From: Fistulifera solaris
Lineage: Eukaryota > Bacillariophyta > Bacillariophyceae > Naviculales > Stauroneidaceae
Length of the DNA stretch: 64,000 nucleotides
Direction: 5' to 3'
NCBI GenBank assembly: GCA_030295235.1
Contig: AP026149.1
Span: 372,001 to 436,000, forward strand
The notes beneath the pieces are model-generated. The model did not search any database. It saw only the letters and a list, made by a program, of their open reading frames with translations, and was not told the origin of the DNA. This document shows positions 56,014 to 64,000 of the stretch, piece by piece (within the stretch, counting starts at the first letter, position 1; the number at the start of each line of letters is the position of its first letter). The translations under genes were made by a program, and so were the position numbers.

Positions 56014-57278
56014 TTAACCTGCTGATGTATTAACTGGCAATAGAGGTGACGTATGTGGCGGTTGTTTTTGTTTCTGTACCTTGAAATGTGTAAAACTCAT
56101 GAAGCCTAGAAACGACAGACCAATCCCCGTAGCGCCCATCCAGGTAATAGGAATTTGAAACAACAGGCTCACGACGATAATGGCAAAGATGCGTCGTATG
56201 CAATTTAAAGCCGCGTGATGCACCACAGATATTCGTGATAAAATGAATGTAGACGCCAGATTGTAGCTCGCAAAGGCACAACCATTCACCAAAGACAAGA
56301 TCATGTAATGGAAAAGATTTGATAATGAGATCCCTGCCAGTAACCGCTGGCATAAAGAAGGGCCGTGGAACACGACCACGGGCACAAACAAAAGATAACT
56401 GCCCAGTTGTTGCATTCGAAATTGCAAATTCAGATCATCCACCACGGCGGTACCGCCATCACTGGTCGCTCGAAACAGTTTTTGATATAATCCACGAAAG
56501 GAAAAACACAAATTCGATGCCATGACAATCAAGCAGGCTCGAGCCGAATCGGCCAATGAAGCCGCCGTCTCTGTGTCACTCGGACGATTGCCCAAAGTCG
56601 ACAAGAGAACACCAACAACAATAGTCACCAAACTGATAATTTCGAATTGATTCAATGATTCGATACCCCACAAGACTGCGACTGTCGCACTCGTAATAGG
56701 TTCGGCAGCTTTGATCGTTTCCACAAAGGCCGCGGAAGATCCGGAAAAACCATAATTGGTAGCTAGAAAACCTCCACAAAAATAAACACCCGCCAAAGTT
56801 AAAAATTGATAATCCCCTTTTGGTAGGAACAGACTCCGCGGACGACTCGTGTGAACATCCGATTCTCCGTAATAGTATGCCGGCTTTCGCAGGAGACCCG
56901 TCGGCCACGGCTGCAACCCCGGACTGGACAAACACCGACTTTTTAATAATATCCGCACGAATGTAGAACCAATGACAAATTGTTGAAATGTCAAACACAA
57001 CGGAGGTAATTGTTGCGTCGATAAAAGTAATTTCGAAGAACCAATGCTGACAATTCCGAGAGAATACCAAAGACACACCGCCAGAGCGAGTGAGCTAAAT
57101 TGTGTCATCAGATCATTCCACCATCCCGCGAAACAGCGTTGTAGACAATGAGAACGACGTTTTCGGACGCGGCCTTCGAGGCGTCGTCGTCGGGGTCGTC
57201 CCGGTAAGGGGGACGTTGACGGCGGTGCGATAAGCCGTGATCGGCTTCTTCCGCCGCTGTTCGGGGTGTCCCGTTCAT
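56014..57278 (-). CDS. TPT/nucleotide-sugar-type transporter (DMT superfamily)
   Basis: A multi-span protein with the triose-phosphate translocator fold. The core from 57108 has about ten membrane segments, including AAFVETIKAAEPITSATVAV and HHAALNCIRRIFAIIVVSLL, with the Lys and Arg that bind the phosphate or nucleotide group in this family. Substrates in this clade range from triose-P to UDP- or GDP-sugars and cannot be told from sequence. A better start is ATG at 57278 (MNGTPRTAAEEADHGL); the frame meets the core if one base is missing, for example at a C5 run near 57205, giving about 421 residues with an Arg-rich N-terminal tail. If not, translation starts at 57108 (364 residues). Confidence 0.8.
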
Positions 57279-57500
57279 TTAATTATCAGAGATCGTTTTT
57301 GCATTCAATTTAACAAGTAGCAACGAAGCAAGCTCTTCTAGCGGTGGGTAGCAAAGTAGCAAATGTGAAAGCAGAATGCTCAACAATAACGTTGTAATGA
57401 TGCTTCTCGTCGCAAAAATAATAAGCCATGCAAATAAATAATGCAATGAAAAACAGTCTTTGCGCCATCCGCCGCGGTGGGTTACTGGTGAATCTTTTCC

Positions 57501-57523
57501 AGGACTGTATTTCCAGTCATGAA
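57501..57523. repeat. Dispersed hairpin element, copy e
   Basis: GGACTG-TATTTC-CAGTCATGAACCAG; the right half and the CCAG end match copy f. It lies about 220 bases upstream of the TPT start at 57278. Confidence 0.5.
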
Positions 57524-57709
57524 CCAGAACAGACGAGTGACGAGTGACGACTGACGAGACATCCATTGTGAGTTTAGCATTTACGGCTTAATCAACGCTT
57601 CTCAATTTTAATAAAAGAAGCTTACTTAAATCATCATAAGCCGCTTTTTCAATGGAGGTCTCGAGAAAGGACATCGAAAATGCTCCGCGTAGTTTACTAT
57701 AGCCCAGAG

Positions 57710-57757
57710 TGTTGTCTGGTTTTTCGCCAAGACTTGATTTTCAGTCATGAGCCAGAA
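57710..57757. repeat. Dispersed hairpin element, copy f
   Basis: Long match to copy a at 1391-1436, through GTGTTGTC, TTTTCGCCAAGACT and the CAGTCATGAGCCAG end. Confidence 0.5.
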
Positions 57758-58086
57758 AGCAATGTCCCCGCCTTTTTGTTCAGGCTACCTGGTAGTAGAA
57801 TAGATGCATGATGTGACTACATAGGATGTGTTTCTCGTATACAATGCGGTCAACCCCTATTGCATCGAATCTGCTAGCTATCAAATGGTAAAATGCCATA
57901 GGATCGGAAGTAGCAATCGAGAGGTGAATTGAAATATCATCAACCGCTAACCTTCAGACAGAGCAGTTAACAGTCAAGCCATTTTTCCAATAGCTACTCA
58001 AGAAACAACAACTGACATTTTAAAAAAAGGAAGATACCTCTTAAATACCCATCTTATACCAATGCTATTGCAATACAAAGTCCTTT

Positions 58087-58870
58087 TTAAAGTTCATCCT
58101 TGCCAGAGGAGGCGCTTGCCTTAACCGCCTTCATCAAACCAAGTCCAGAGGCTTTGATGGCCTTAACCTTTTCGTCTTTCACCTTCATTTCGTCTTCGAA
58201 CTGCTTCTGAAGTCCCTCAATAAAGGCTTCGAAATCCTTTTCGGTCTTTTCCAATTCGGCCTCCTTCTCCTCAATAAGTTTCTCCAACTCCTTGGCGTCC
58301 ATGGCTTGGTATTTTTGGATTTCAGCCTTCTTGTCAGCGTCACAAAGATCGATGTTTTTCGGGCTGCACATGGGCTTGAGGTTCTCCTGTGCAAAGGCTT
58401 TCAACGAGTCATAATCGCGAGCCCCTTCGTAGTCCTCGAGGGCACTTGGGTCGCCCCTGGTTTGTTCAGTGTCAAAGTAAATTCGATCGCAAGTGAGATA
58501 CAACTAAATAGATAGCTGATCATCGCAAAGCAAAGCAAACCCAAAAAAAACGACATCATGACCCGTCGTCGTCGCATTCCTTTTTTTTTTCTTACCATTT
58601 AAGAGTGGGGAATCCCTGCACACCCTCGCAAAGCGCTTGACCCTCACCCGTGCAGTCAACATCAGCAATGAGTTGATTCGCCGAGCCACTGAACTCTTCC
58701 ATCAACTTGTCCCAATCAGGCTTCATAGCTTTGCAATGACCGCACCACGGGGCGAAGAATTTGATAAAGACGGTCTTGCCGGCCGTTTCGGTGTCCCAAT
58801 TGGCGGGCGTCAATTCGATGGCTTGCGATGAAGCAATCGCAGCGAGGAGAACAGTCAAAGTAGTCTTCAT
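58087..58870 (-). CDS. ER single-thioredoxin-domain PDI-like protein with KDEL
   Basis: A 214-residue, two-exon gene; intron 58457-58595 (GTAAGA...ACCAG) with a long homopolymer near its donor, phase 2. The signal peptide (MKTTLTVLLAAIASSQA) precedes one thioredoxin domain with the active site APWCGHCK near residue 43 and the cis-Pro in QGFPTLKW. Splicing gives KWGDPSALEDYEGARD, the normal end of a PDI a-domain. A charged coiled coil (KELEKLIEEKEAELEKTEKD) follows and the protein ends GKDEL, the ER retrieval signal. It should catalyse disulphide exchange in the ER. It is much shorter than classical four-domain PDI. Confidence 0.93.
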
Positions 58871-59310
58871 GGTACTTCTAAATAAAGATGAATGGATATT
58901 AAAACAAATCACTCGGAACTCGGAAGAAACTGAGTAATGGTTGACTGGAATGCGAAAGATTCACGCACGAACGGCTGTCGTGACTATGACCGCGAACAAA
59001 ACAGCCGTTCGTTTTCCCGTGACTGAGCGCAGTGACAGGTGGCAGTTTTTCTTATTTGAAGCGAAAGGAAGCGTAACGAAAACGGATGGACGCTCGGACT
59101 AGTCTTGAGGAAGAGTGAATGGATCATTTTCAAATTGTTGTCAAACGAAAAATGGCTAGATGCAATACCGAACTAAGTGAAGAGGCCCTTTGCCACTACT
59201 ATTATCAAATATCAAGCTAGAAAGTCATGATAGATTAAAAGCAATTATTAGCGAGTTGCATGGTTGGTAGAAGTAACGGTCGGCGACGCTCTGCTTAAGC
59301 AACTTTTCAT
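58871..59310. other. Intergenic region, nothing recognised
   Basis: Promoter side of the PDI gene and 3' flank of the UPRT gene. No feature seen. Confidence 0.45.
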
Positions 59311-60131
59311 CTAAAGCGCCTCCGATAAGGTACGTTTACGACGAGACGGATGCATCAATTCTTCTTCGTCTTCATCCGCGGCCACAGTACCAAACTGTCG
59401 GTCACCGGCGTCTCCCATTCCTGGCAAAAGTTCACCGGTTTCGGTCACTTCGTCAATGGCTCCCAATGAGAAGTACACATCGGGATGTTTTTTCCACAAT
59501 CGCTCGAAGACCCGAGCGGGATGCCAGAACAGAAATAACATGAATTTCCTTTACTCCCCACTGCAGGTTGGTGAAAGTCGGTGAGCATCGGCATTTGGCG
59601 GACTCAAGTAAAAAAACAACGCAATCAGCTTACCTTTTTGAGAATCTGGATCACACTCATTGTCGTTTGACTAGTGATTATAGAAGGATCCAAAATGAAA
59701 GCAACATCTGCGTCGCATTGACGAGGCAATTTGTTGTAATATTGGACCGGATTAGCGCCCGTCACTTTGTACATTCCGATGTGATGAACAGCCGCATTCG
59801 GCAAAAGTTCCGTCATGGCTTCTACCATTCCTTGACCCGATCGTAAGATGGGAATCAAAGCAACACGTTCAACGAGCTTCTGTCCCGTATGATCAACGTG
59901 TTTTTCGCCTTCATGCGTCTTGACGGGAACGGATATTTGCACCGGCTTCGTTGACAGTCTCGAGGTAGCTTCGTATCCGAGATGATAGGTCAGCTCACGG
60001 AGCACGGCGCGAAATGTCCCGCACCGGGTCGTCGAGCTGCGCAAAGTAGTGATCTTGTGCGAGATAACGGGGTGCGACGAAATGTGCACCTTGTCTCCGA
60101 AATCGGAATCTTTGGCAGTCACCTCGGTCAT
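59311..60131 (-). CDS. Uracil phosphoribosyltransferase
   Basis: Converts uracil and PRPP to UMP in pyrimidine salvage. Two exons with an intron at 59561-59633 (GTAAGC...CTGCAG, phase 0). Exon 1 has [16 protein letters not shown] and the PRPP loop [12 protein letters not shown]; exon 2 starts [16 protein letters not shown] and carries the uracil-binding [17 protein letters not shown]. The frame changes at the C3 run 59511-59513, which needs one base fewer to join VLASRS to [13 protein letters not shown]; corrected length about 248 residues. The tail after the GDAGD motif is extended and acidic/basic ([15 protein letters not shown]). Upstream in-frame codons to 60329 could add an N-terminal extension. 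Confidence 0.9.
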
Positions 60132-60942
60132 GCTGATTCGTCGTGTCAGGTAAAAGGGACGAGTGTGAACGTCAACAGAAAAGAATGCGTTTGCCAGATA
60201 CAGCAATTTTTGTGGTAGCAAGCTCGGTGCTATACCAGTACCTAATGGTTCCTTTTGCTCGGAATGAGATGAGTTTATAGTTATAGAGCCACCATGTCCG
60301 ACGCAAACGAACAAACGACGGCAGCACACGACAATTCCAAATTCAATTCGAACATCGGAATCCGGCCATCACCAACTGACGTCACACACAAGGAAATCGT
60401 GAACAAATCAGTCATGTGTAGTACATAGAACAAGAAAGTGGAGTGCCACGTCCGACCACGAATCACGGATCACGTACGCCAAAATACAAATTCGTCATCA
60501 TGTCTGGAGAGTGTCCTTTACATTTCGAACATTGAAGCAACAGCTAGACATAGATCTTTGCTAGGGTCGTAACCGAAAAAGGCTTACTATGATCCATTAG
60601 AAGTACAAGAAATAAGCGAGTAATTACTTGCCTAGAGGCTGGTCCATAGACATCCTGAATCGGGCGTCATCTCTACCCAATTGGTATCTTGTTGTCTCTT
60701 ATTTGACACTATAGCCTACAATTCCCCAAGATCGTGGCTTCGACACTGTCACTTCAAACTGATCCAATAACAATTAATATCGATTTTCTATGATAAGTTA
60801 GCTCACTCTAATTTACGGATCACGCGCTCGTTTCGGCCGCGATCACACGCATCAAACTAGCGCTCTAGAATGGTAGCGAGTGAATCTATATGGTACCTCT
60901 GCAAACAGCCTTTTGGCAATCAAAATCGCAGTTCAAGCTTAT
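60132..60942. other. Intergenic region upstream of UPRT
   Basis: Includes the TGACGTCA box at 60377-60384. No other feature. The right part is the 3' flank of the thioredoxin-like gene. Confidence 0.45.
60377..60384. promoter_or_regulatory. CRE-type palindrome TGACGTCA
   Basis: Lies 246 bases upstream of the chosen UPRT start, or 48 bases upstream if the longer N-terminal frame is used. The role is inferred only from the motif. Confidence 0.35.
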
Positions 60943-61762
60943 TCAATCGATCATCTCTTCCTCGTCCAAGTCACAGAACCCTTTCACAAGACGATCAAGC
61001 TTGTTGCGAAACTCGGGGATGTGATTTCGCGTGAGCTTGAGCTCTTCTACCAAACCTCCTGCGGGATGATAGATGTGAGCAAAGGGTAAACTTTGCACCC
61101 CAAGGCCTTGATGCAAGGCTGCATTCTTTTGAGAAACGGGAACATCTACGAAAACGACATTGGGAAATTTGACGGCCGTTTGATAAAAAAGTGGGGCAAC
61201 TGCTTTGCACGCCTGTGAAAGAAGGAACGCGAAGTGAGTATAGTCCGATCAAACAAACCTACATTATTCGTCGTCGACAGATTCTTACCCTACAATAAGT
61301 CGCGTAAAATCTCACGGCAACAATTCTTTCTTCTTCATCTCCCACCACCTTCTTGTAATCTTGCAAGTTTTCCACCACGTGTACATTTGGTGGTAACCCT
61401 TCCCGGGTCGGAGCTGTTGGCTGTTGTGATTGTGGTGATCCTAAAACGAGATCTCTCATGCGTCGTTCAAACGATTGAGAAGGAGCTTGTGATGAAAGCG
61501 AGTACGCATTCGCGTAGGCCGATTTGCCTGTAGTAGAGGCACGTTTATTGTTGCCGTTTTGATCGGAAGGAAATCTTCTATCGTGCAGCTTTTTCACAGA
61601 TGACTTGACCGGAGGCTTGTAGTTCATGCTTATTTGGAAAGATCTACAGCATGGAATTGAACAAAGAAGGGCGATGGTAAAAACAAACCATCTTGATGAT
61701 GGGCATTGTCTTGATGGCTTCATCCTCCGCAGTTTCATTGAGTTTATCTTTGAACTCTGCAT
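60943..61762 (-). CDS. Plastid thioredoxin-like protein with CRAC active site
   Basis: A 247-residue protein in two exons; intron 61213-61288 (GTAAGA...TTTCACAG, phase 0) falls inside the active site. Joining gives VRFYATYCRACKAVAPLF, a thioredoxin active site CRAC instead of CGPC. Exon 2 continues KFPNVVFVDVPVSQKN and has the cis-Pro in VQSLPFAHIYHP. The N-terminus has a signal peptide (WFVFTIALLCSIPCCRS) followed by FQIS, a Phe+1 plastid site, then a Ser/Arg-rich linker of about 90 residues. CxxC is kept, so redox activity is expected. The plastid location is inferred from the presequence. The start could be any of three Met at 1, 9 and 14. Confidence 0.85.
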
Positions 61763-62451
61763 AGTTTATTATGTCACCAGCTAGTCTACAAGCGTGCTAA
61801 TGAGAGAAAGACTGATGATTTTAATTGCGTGGTATCTTTTGTTGCTTTACGATAGAGTCAGCTGATTCAAACAATAGACCACGACAAAAACTGTGACGGC
61901 AACTGGCGATGGCGACGTTTCAACGGCATGTCGATGGCTGGAGGCTGGACGTACAAAAAGAAAGGAGGAAAACACATCAGTACTATATAATAAAGAGCAC
62001 ATCTCGGCGCCTTCCCTATGTTTCACGGCATCTTTTTCAGACCCATGACCTTCAAGTTTCGACGTCATGGTTGTTTCTGGTTAGTCATGACTCGGAGTTG
62101 AGACTTCAGTCGTGAGTCATAAAGATTTATTATGACGACTACTGTCCGTTCGGTACTAACGTCATTTTACAAAACGTCCGGATGCAATTTTCCGAACTAT
62201 TTTTCGCTGAAAGCTTCGACCTTCGAAGTGGAAAAACCTTCTTGTTCTTTGCTTTCGTCGTCAATTCCAGTGCCCATCAATGTTCTGCAAGCTGCCTTTC
62301 ATGTTTTCTTGCGATGCTAATATTAACACGTTGCTCCTTGCACAAGCCAGTCCTATACATTATTCTTTTTTTTGAGGTGGCGACATAATCGATGAAGACC
62401 AAGTATTACCGATATTCTAAAAAGTAAGTTTGATACTTTAACCAACACATC
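61763..62451. other. Intergenic region with paired hairpins
   Basis: Holds two neighbouring inverted repeats: CCATGAC...GTCATGG (62043-62070) and ATGACTC...GAGTCAT (62087-62120). No gene seen. Confidence 0.5.
62043..62120. repeat. Dispersed hairpin element, copy g (paired)
   Basis: The second inverted repeat contains TTCAGTCGTGAGTCAT, close to the right half of copy b. The first is a 7-bp CCATGAC stem. About 280-360 bases upstream of the thioredoxin-like gene. Confidence 0.45.
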
Positions 62452-63380
62452 TCAGGACCAATTTCGAGGTTTTCCAGCAACGAAGTCGGTCGTCCGTGAA
62501 TTCTGAATACCTTCAAAGTCTGGCCATGTCTTGAGTGCTAGTGCCTGATCCCAAAACATGTATTCCAGTTTGCAAGCAGTGATGAAGTGGTTCGACATTT
62601 CGTTGAACATTTCCGACGAAGCAGTCGAGCACGCGATATCAACCAGTTGAATGTATTCGTTGACGCGCTGTTCGAATACTTCTCCTGCGTACATATCAAT
62701 CCAAGCGTCAAAAGCAGGCATACGCCTTACACTGAAAGCCACGAATTGTAAAGCTAGTTAGGTTTGACGAATCGGGCGCTTTTTCATCCTATCCGCTCTT
62801 CACCTCTTACCTATCACCAAGCTCTTCGCGAAGCCTTAGCATACATTTGCCAACATGAAAGTATACCCAGTAACAGGGAAGTAATGCCACAAGACCCTCC
62901 GGATGAGGACGCGTCGCAACGACTCGTTTCAAATAGCTTGTGTACAGTAGGGTATCGGGCATTTGCTGAACGCCGGCAGCATCGATACCCCACTCTCGAA
63001 AGAAGCCCGTGTGCATATCCGTTTCAAAGGCTATGACGCCTTTTGAAAATCGCGCTAGGAGCTCTGCATCTTTTATTGGTATACCGCAATTTTTGCTCAG
63101 TATGTGAAGGCAATCGCCAAAATCACGTAAATACAGCTGTAATGAAAACTATTAGTGGCGGCTAAGTTTTGGTCTCCCAATGTATGATATGAGTCACAAA
63201 GATATAACTTACAGCATCCTGGATAGCATAGTACTTGAAGCTCTCCACATCCAATTTCCCATACACCATATCAACGAGAAAGGGGTGTTTTTCGAGCCTA
63301 CGAATTATCGGAGCAGCAGCGTTCCATAAATCGTGGGATGTTCTCCTATTTGATTCGGCTGTCATTGCTACGGCTGTCAT
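62452..63380 (-). CDS. TenA/thiaminase-2 family protein
   Basis: A 257-residue all-helical protein in three exons, introns 62732-62810 and 63137-63212, both GTAAG...CAG. Exon 1 carries HDLWNAAAPIIRRLEKHPFL and YYAIQDA, exon 2 LYLRDFGDCLHILSKNCGIP and LLPCYWVYFHVGKCM, exon 3 MYAGEVFEQRVNEYIQLVD and EYMFWDQALALKTWP. These match TenA aminopyrimidine aminohydrolases, which salvage the pyrimidine of degraded thiamine; in eukaryotes some act on formyl-aminopyrimidines. The Cys in LLPCYW and the Glu in EYMFW are family positions. No targeting peptide is seen. Confidence 0.88.
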
Positions 63381-63711
63381 TGCTAGTATAGGAGTGTTTG
63401 TCTTGGAAGAAAGATGATTAAGATATCAGATGATGGAGTGCCTGTCAAAAATGAGAGGTGCGGCCATCACAAAATTCCACTGTCCAAGCCAAAATCAAAA
63501 GCGGCAACAAGTTCTGATCTGACGACAGCAAGACGTGCTGCGACTCGGACGTCAAGTGATGTAGCAAAGAGATACCTGGTAGGTCAACTAACTATTGTTA
63601 TCACTAAGCAGAGTAATTTATTAATAATCTATTTGTTTGCGGTAAATGCTGCACCGGTGTTTATGCTCTTGCTACAATAATGGATTGCCAAAACGTTTTT
63701 CGATCCGCCGC
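63381..63711. other. Intergenic region
   Basis: Between the TenA start and the 3' end of the last gene. A TACCTGGTA palindrome lies at 63573-63581. An 88-codon plus-strand frame at 63414-63680 has no recognised domain. Confidence 0.4.
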
Positions 63712-64000
63712 TTAGTCCGTTTTTGCTTCTTCCGTCGCGTCGTCGCCATCTTCATCCTCCGCGGCTTCTAAAACATCTGCAGGAGCGGCAATGTCGGGAA
63801 GACCGTTCCCATCGTCGGCTTCATTATTCACCTCCATAACTGCTGGCCTAGCCAGCGCTTCGGGTCTCCACATGGGGAATATCGAAAGAAAGAAGCTACC
63901 GATGAAAAGCCCTACATCTCGCAACCATTGCATCCCCCTGTCTTGTTCAATCTGTGGAGCTGGTTCAATGACTCCACCAATGAACGTGTCCCTCCATCCC
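63712..64000 (-). CDS. C-terminal part of an unknown single-span membrane protein
   Basis: The open frame ends at 63712 and runs off the right edge of the window, so the N-terminus is missing. The visible 95 residues read WRDTFIGGVIEPAPQIEQDR, then a hydrophobic segment (DVGLFIGSFFLSIFPMW) and a strongly acidic tail ending DDATEEAKTD. One membrane span followed by an acidic C-terminus is all that can be said. The SFFLSIFPMW stretch faintly recalls HERP-like ER proteins, but I do not claim this. Confidence 0.6.
   Translation of the reverse strand, partial: GWRDTFIGGVIEPAPQIEQDRGMQWLRDVGLFIGSFFLSIFPMWRPEALARPAVMEVNNEADDGNGLPDIAAPADVLEAAEDEDGDDATEEAKTD

Larger units (their letters stand above)
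57279..58086. other. Intergenic region with two hairpin copies
   Basis: Contains hairpin elements at 57501-57523 and 57710-57757 and a TACCTGGTA palindrome at 57786-57794. No gene is seen. Confidence 0.5.

Overview
The window looks like nuclear DNA of a pennate diatom, most likely Phaeodactylum tricornutum or a close relative. Five proteins have signal peptides followed by an aromatic residue, the bipartite plastid presequence of complex red plastids. There is a DUF6824 protein of the diatom type, a bacterial-type ATP/ADP translocase and a DUF285 repeat protein. Genes are compact, with few, short introns (65-162 bases) that start GTAAG/GTGAG/GTACG and end in AG. The species name is inferred; no database was searched.

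Layout. 0-10 kb: glycine-rich RRM protein, UDP-glucuronate epimerase, DUF6824 protein, DMT transporter and a PPR protein. 10.5-17.8 kb: a histone island with H4 (-), H3 (+), H2B (+), a Rubisco-LSMT-like SET gene (-), a second, inverted H4 (+) and a membrane-anchored double-SET gene (+). Both H4 genes and H3 end in a variant of the metazoan histone 3' stem-loop followed by ACCCA. 17.9-30.6 kb: ATP/ADP translocase, CBM9-like and DUF285 secreted proteins, a ProRS/eS21 divergent pair, an M11 metallopeptidase and a thylakoid-lumen candidate. 31-39 kb: a decayed hypothetical gene, an ankyrin protein, an ER DnaJ, a plastid membrane protein, a small BolA gene hidden by a 10-codon first exon, and a large unknown protein. 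39.7-44.6 kb: tandem M6 metallopeptidases and tRNA-Val(AAC). 45-64 kb: Ddi1, DENR, a MATE transporter, a plastid 4Fe-4S protein, a damaged gene, SRP receptor beta, a CS-domain protein, a TPT transporter, an ER PDI-like protein, UPRT, a plastid thioredoxin-like protein, TenA and a truncated gene at the right edge.

The genes do not form one pathway. Themes are chromatin (histones plus SET enzymes), translation (ProRS, eS21, DENR, tRNA-Val), ER and secretion (SRP receptor beta, DnaJ, KDEL PDI, secreted peptidases) and plastid proteins.

Quality warning. At least 15 apparent frameshifts fall in conserved genes, including H3 and H4, nearly all at short homopolymers and of both signs. The best reading is uncorrected homopolymer-length errors in the assembly, not mass pseudogenisation. 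Gene spans given here bridge those sites.

Intergenic DNA carries three recurring signals that the genes do not explain: a dispersed hairpin around CAGTCATG, the 9-mer palindrome TACCAGGTA, and TGACGTCA (CRE-type) boxes close to start codons. No virus-derived or LTR element, CRISPR array or obvious transposon was recognised.
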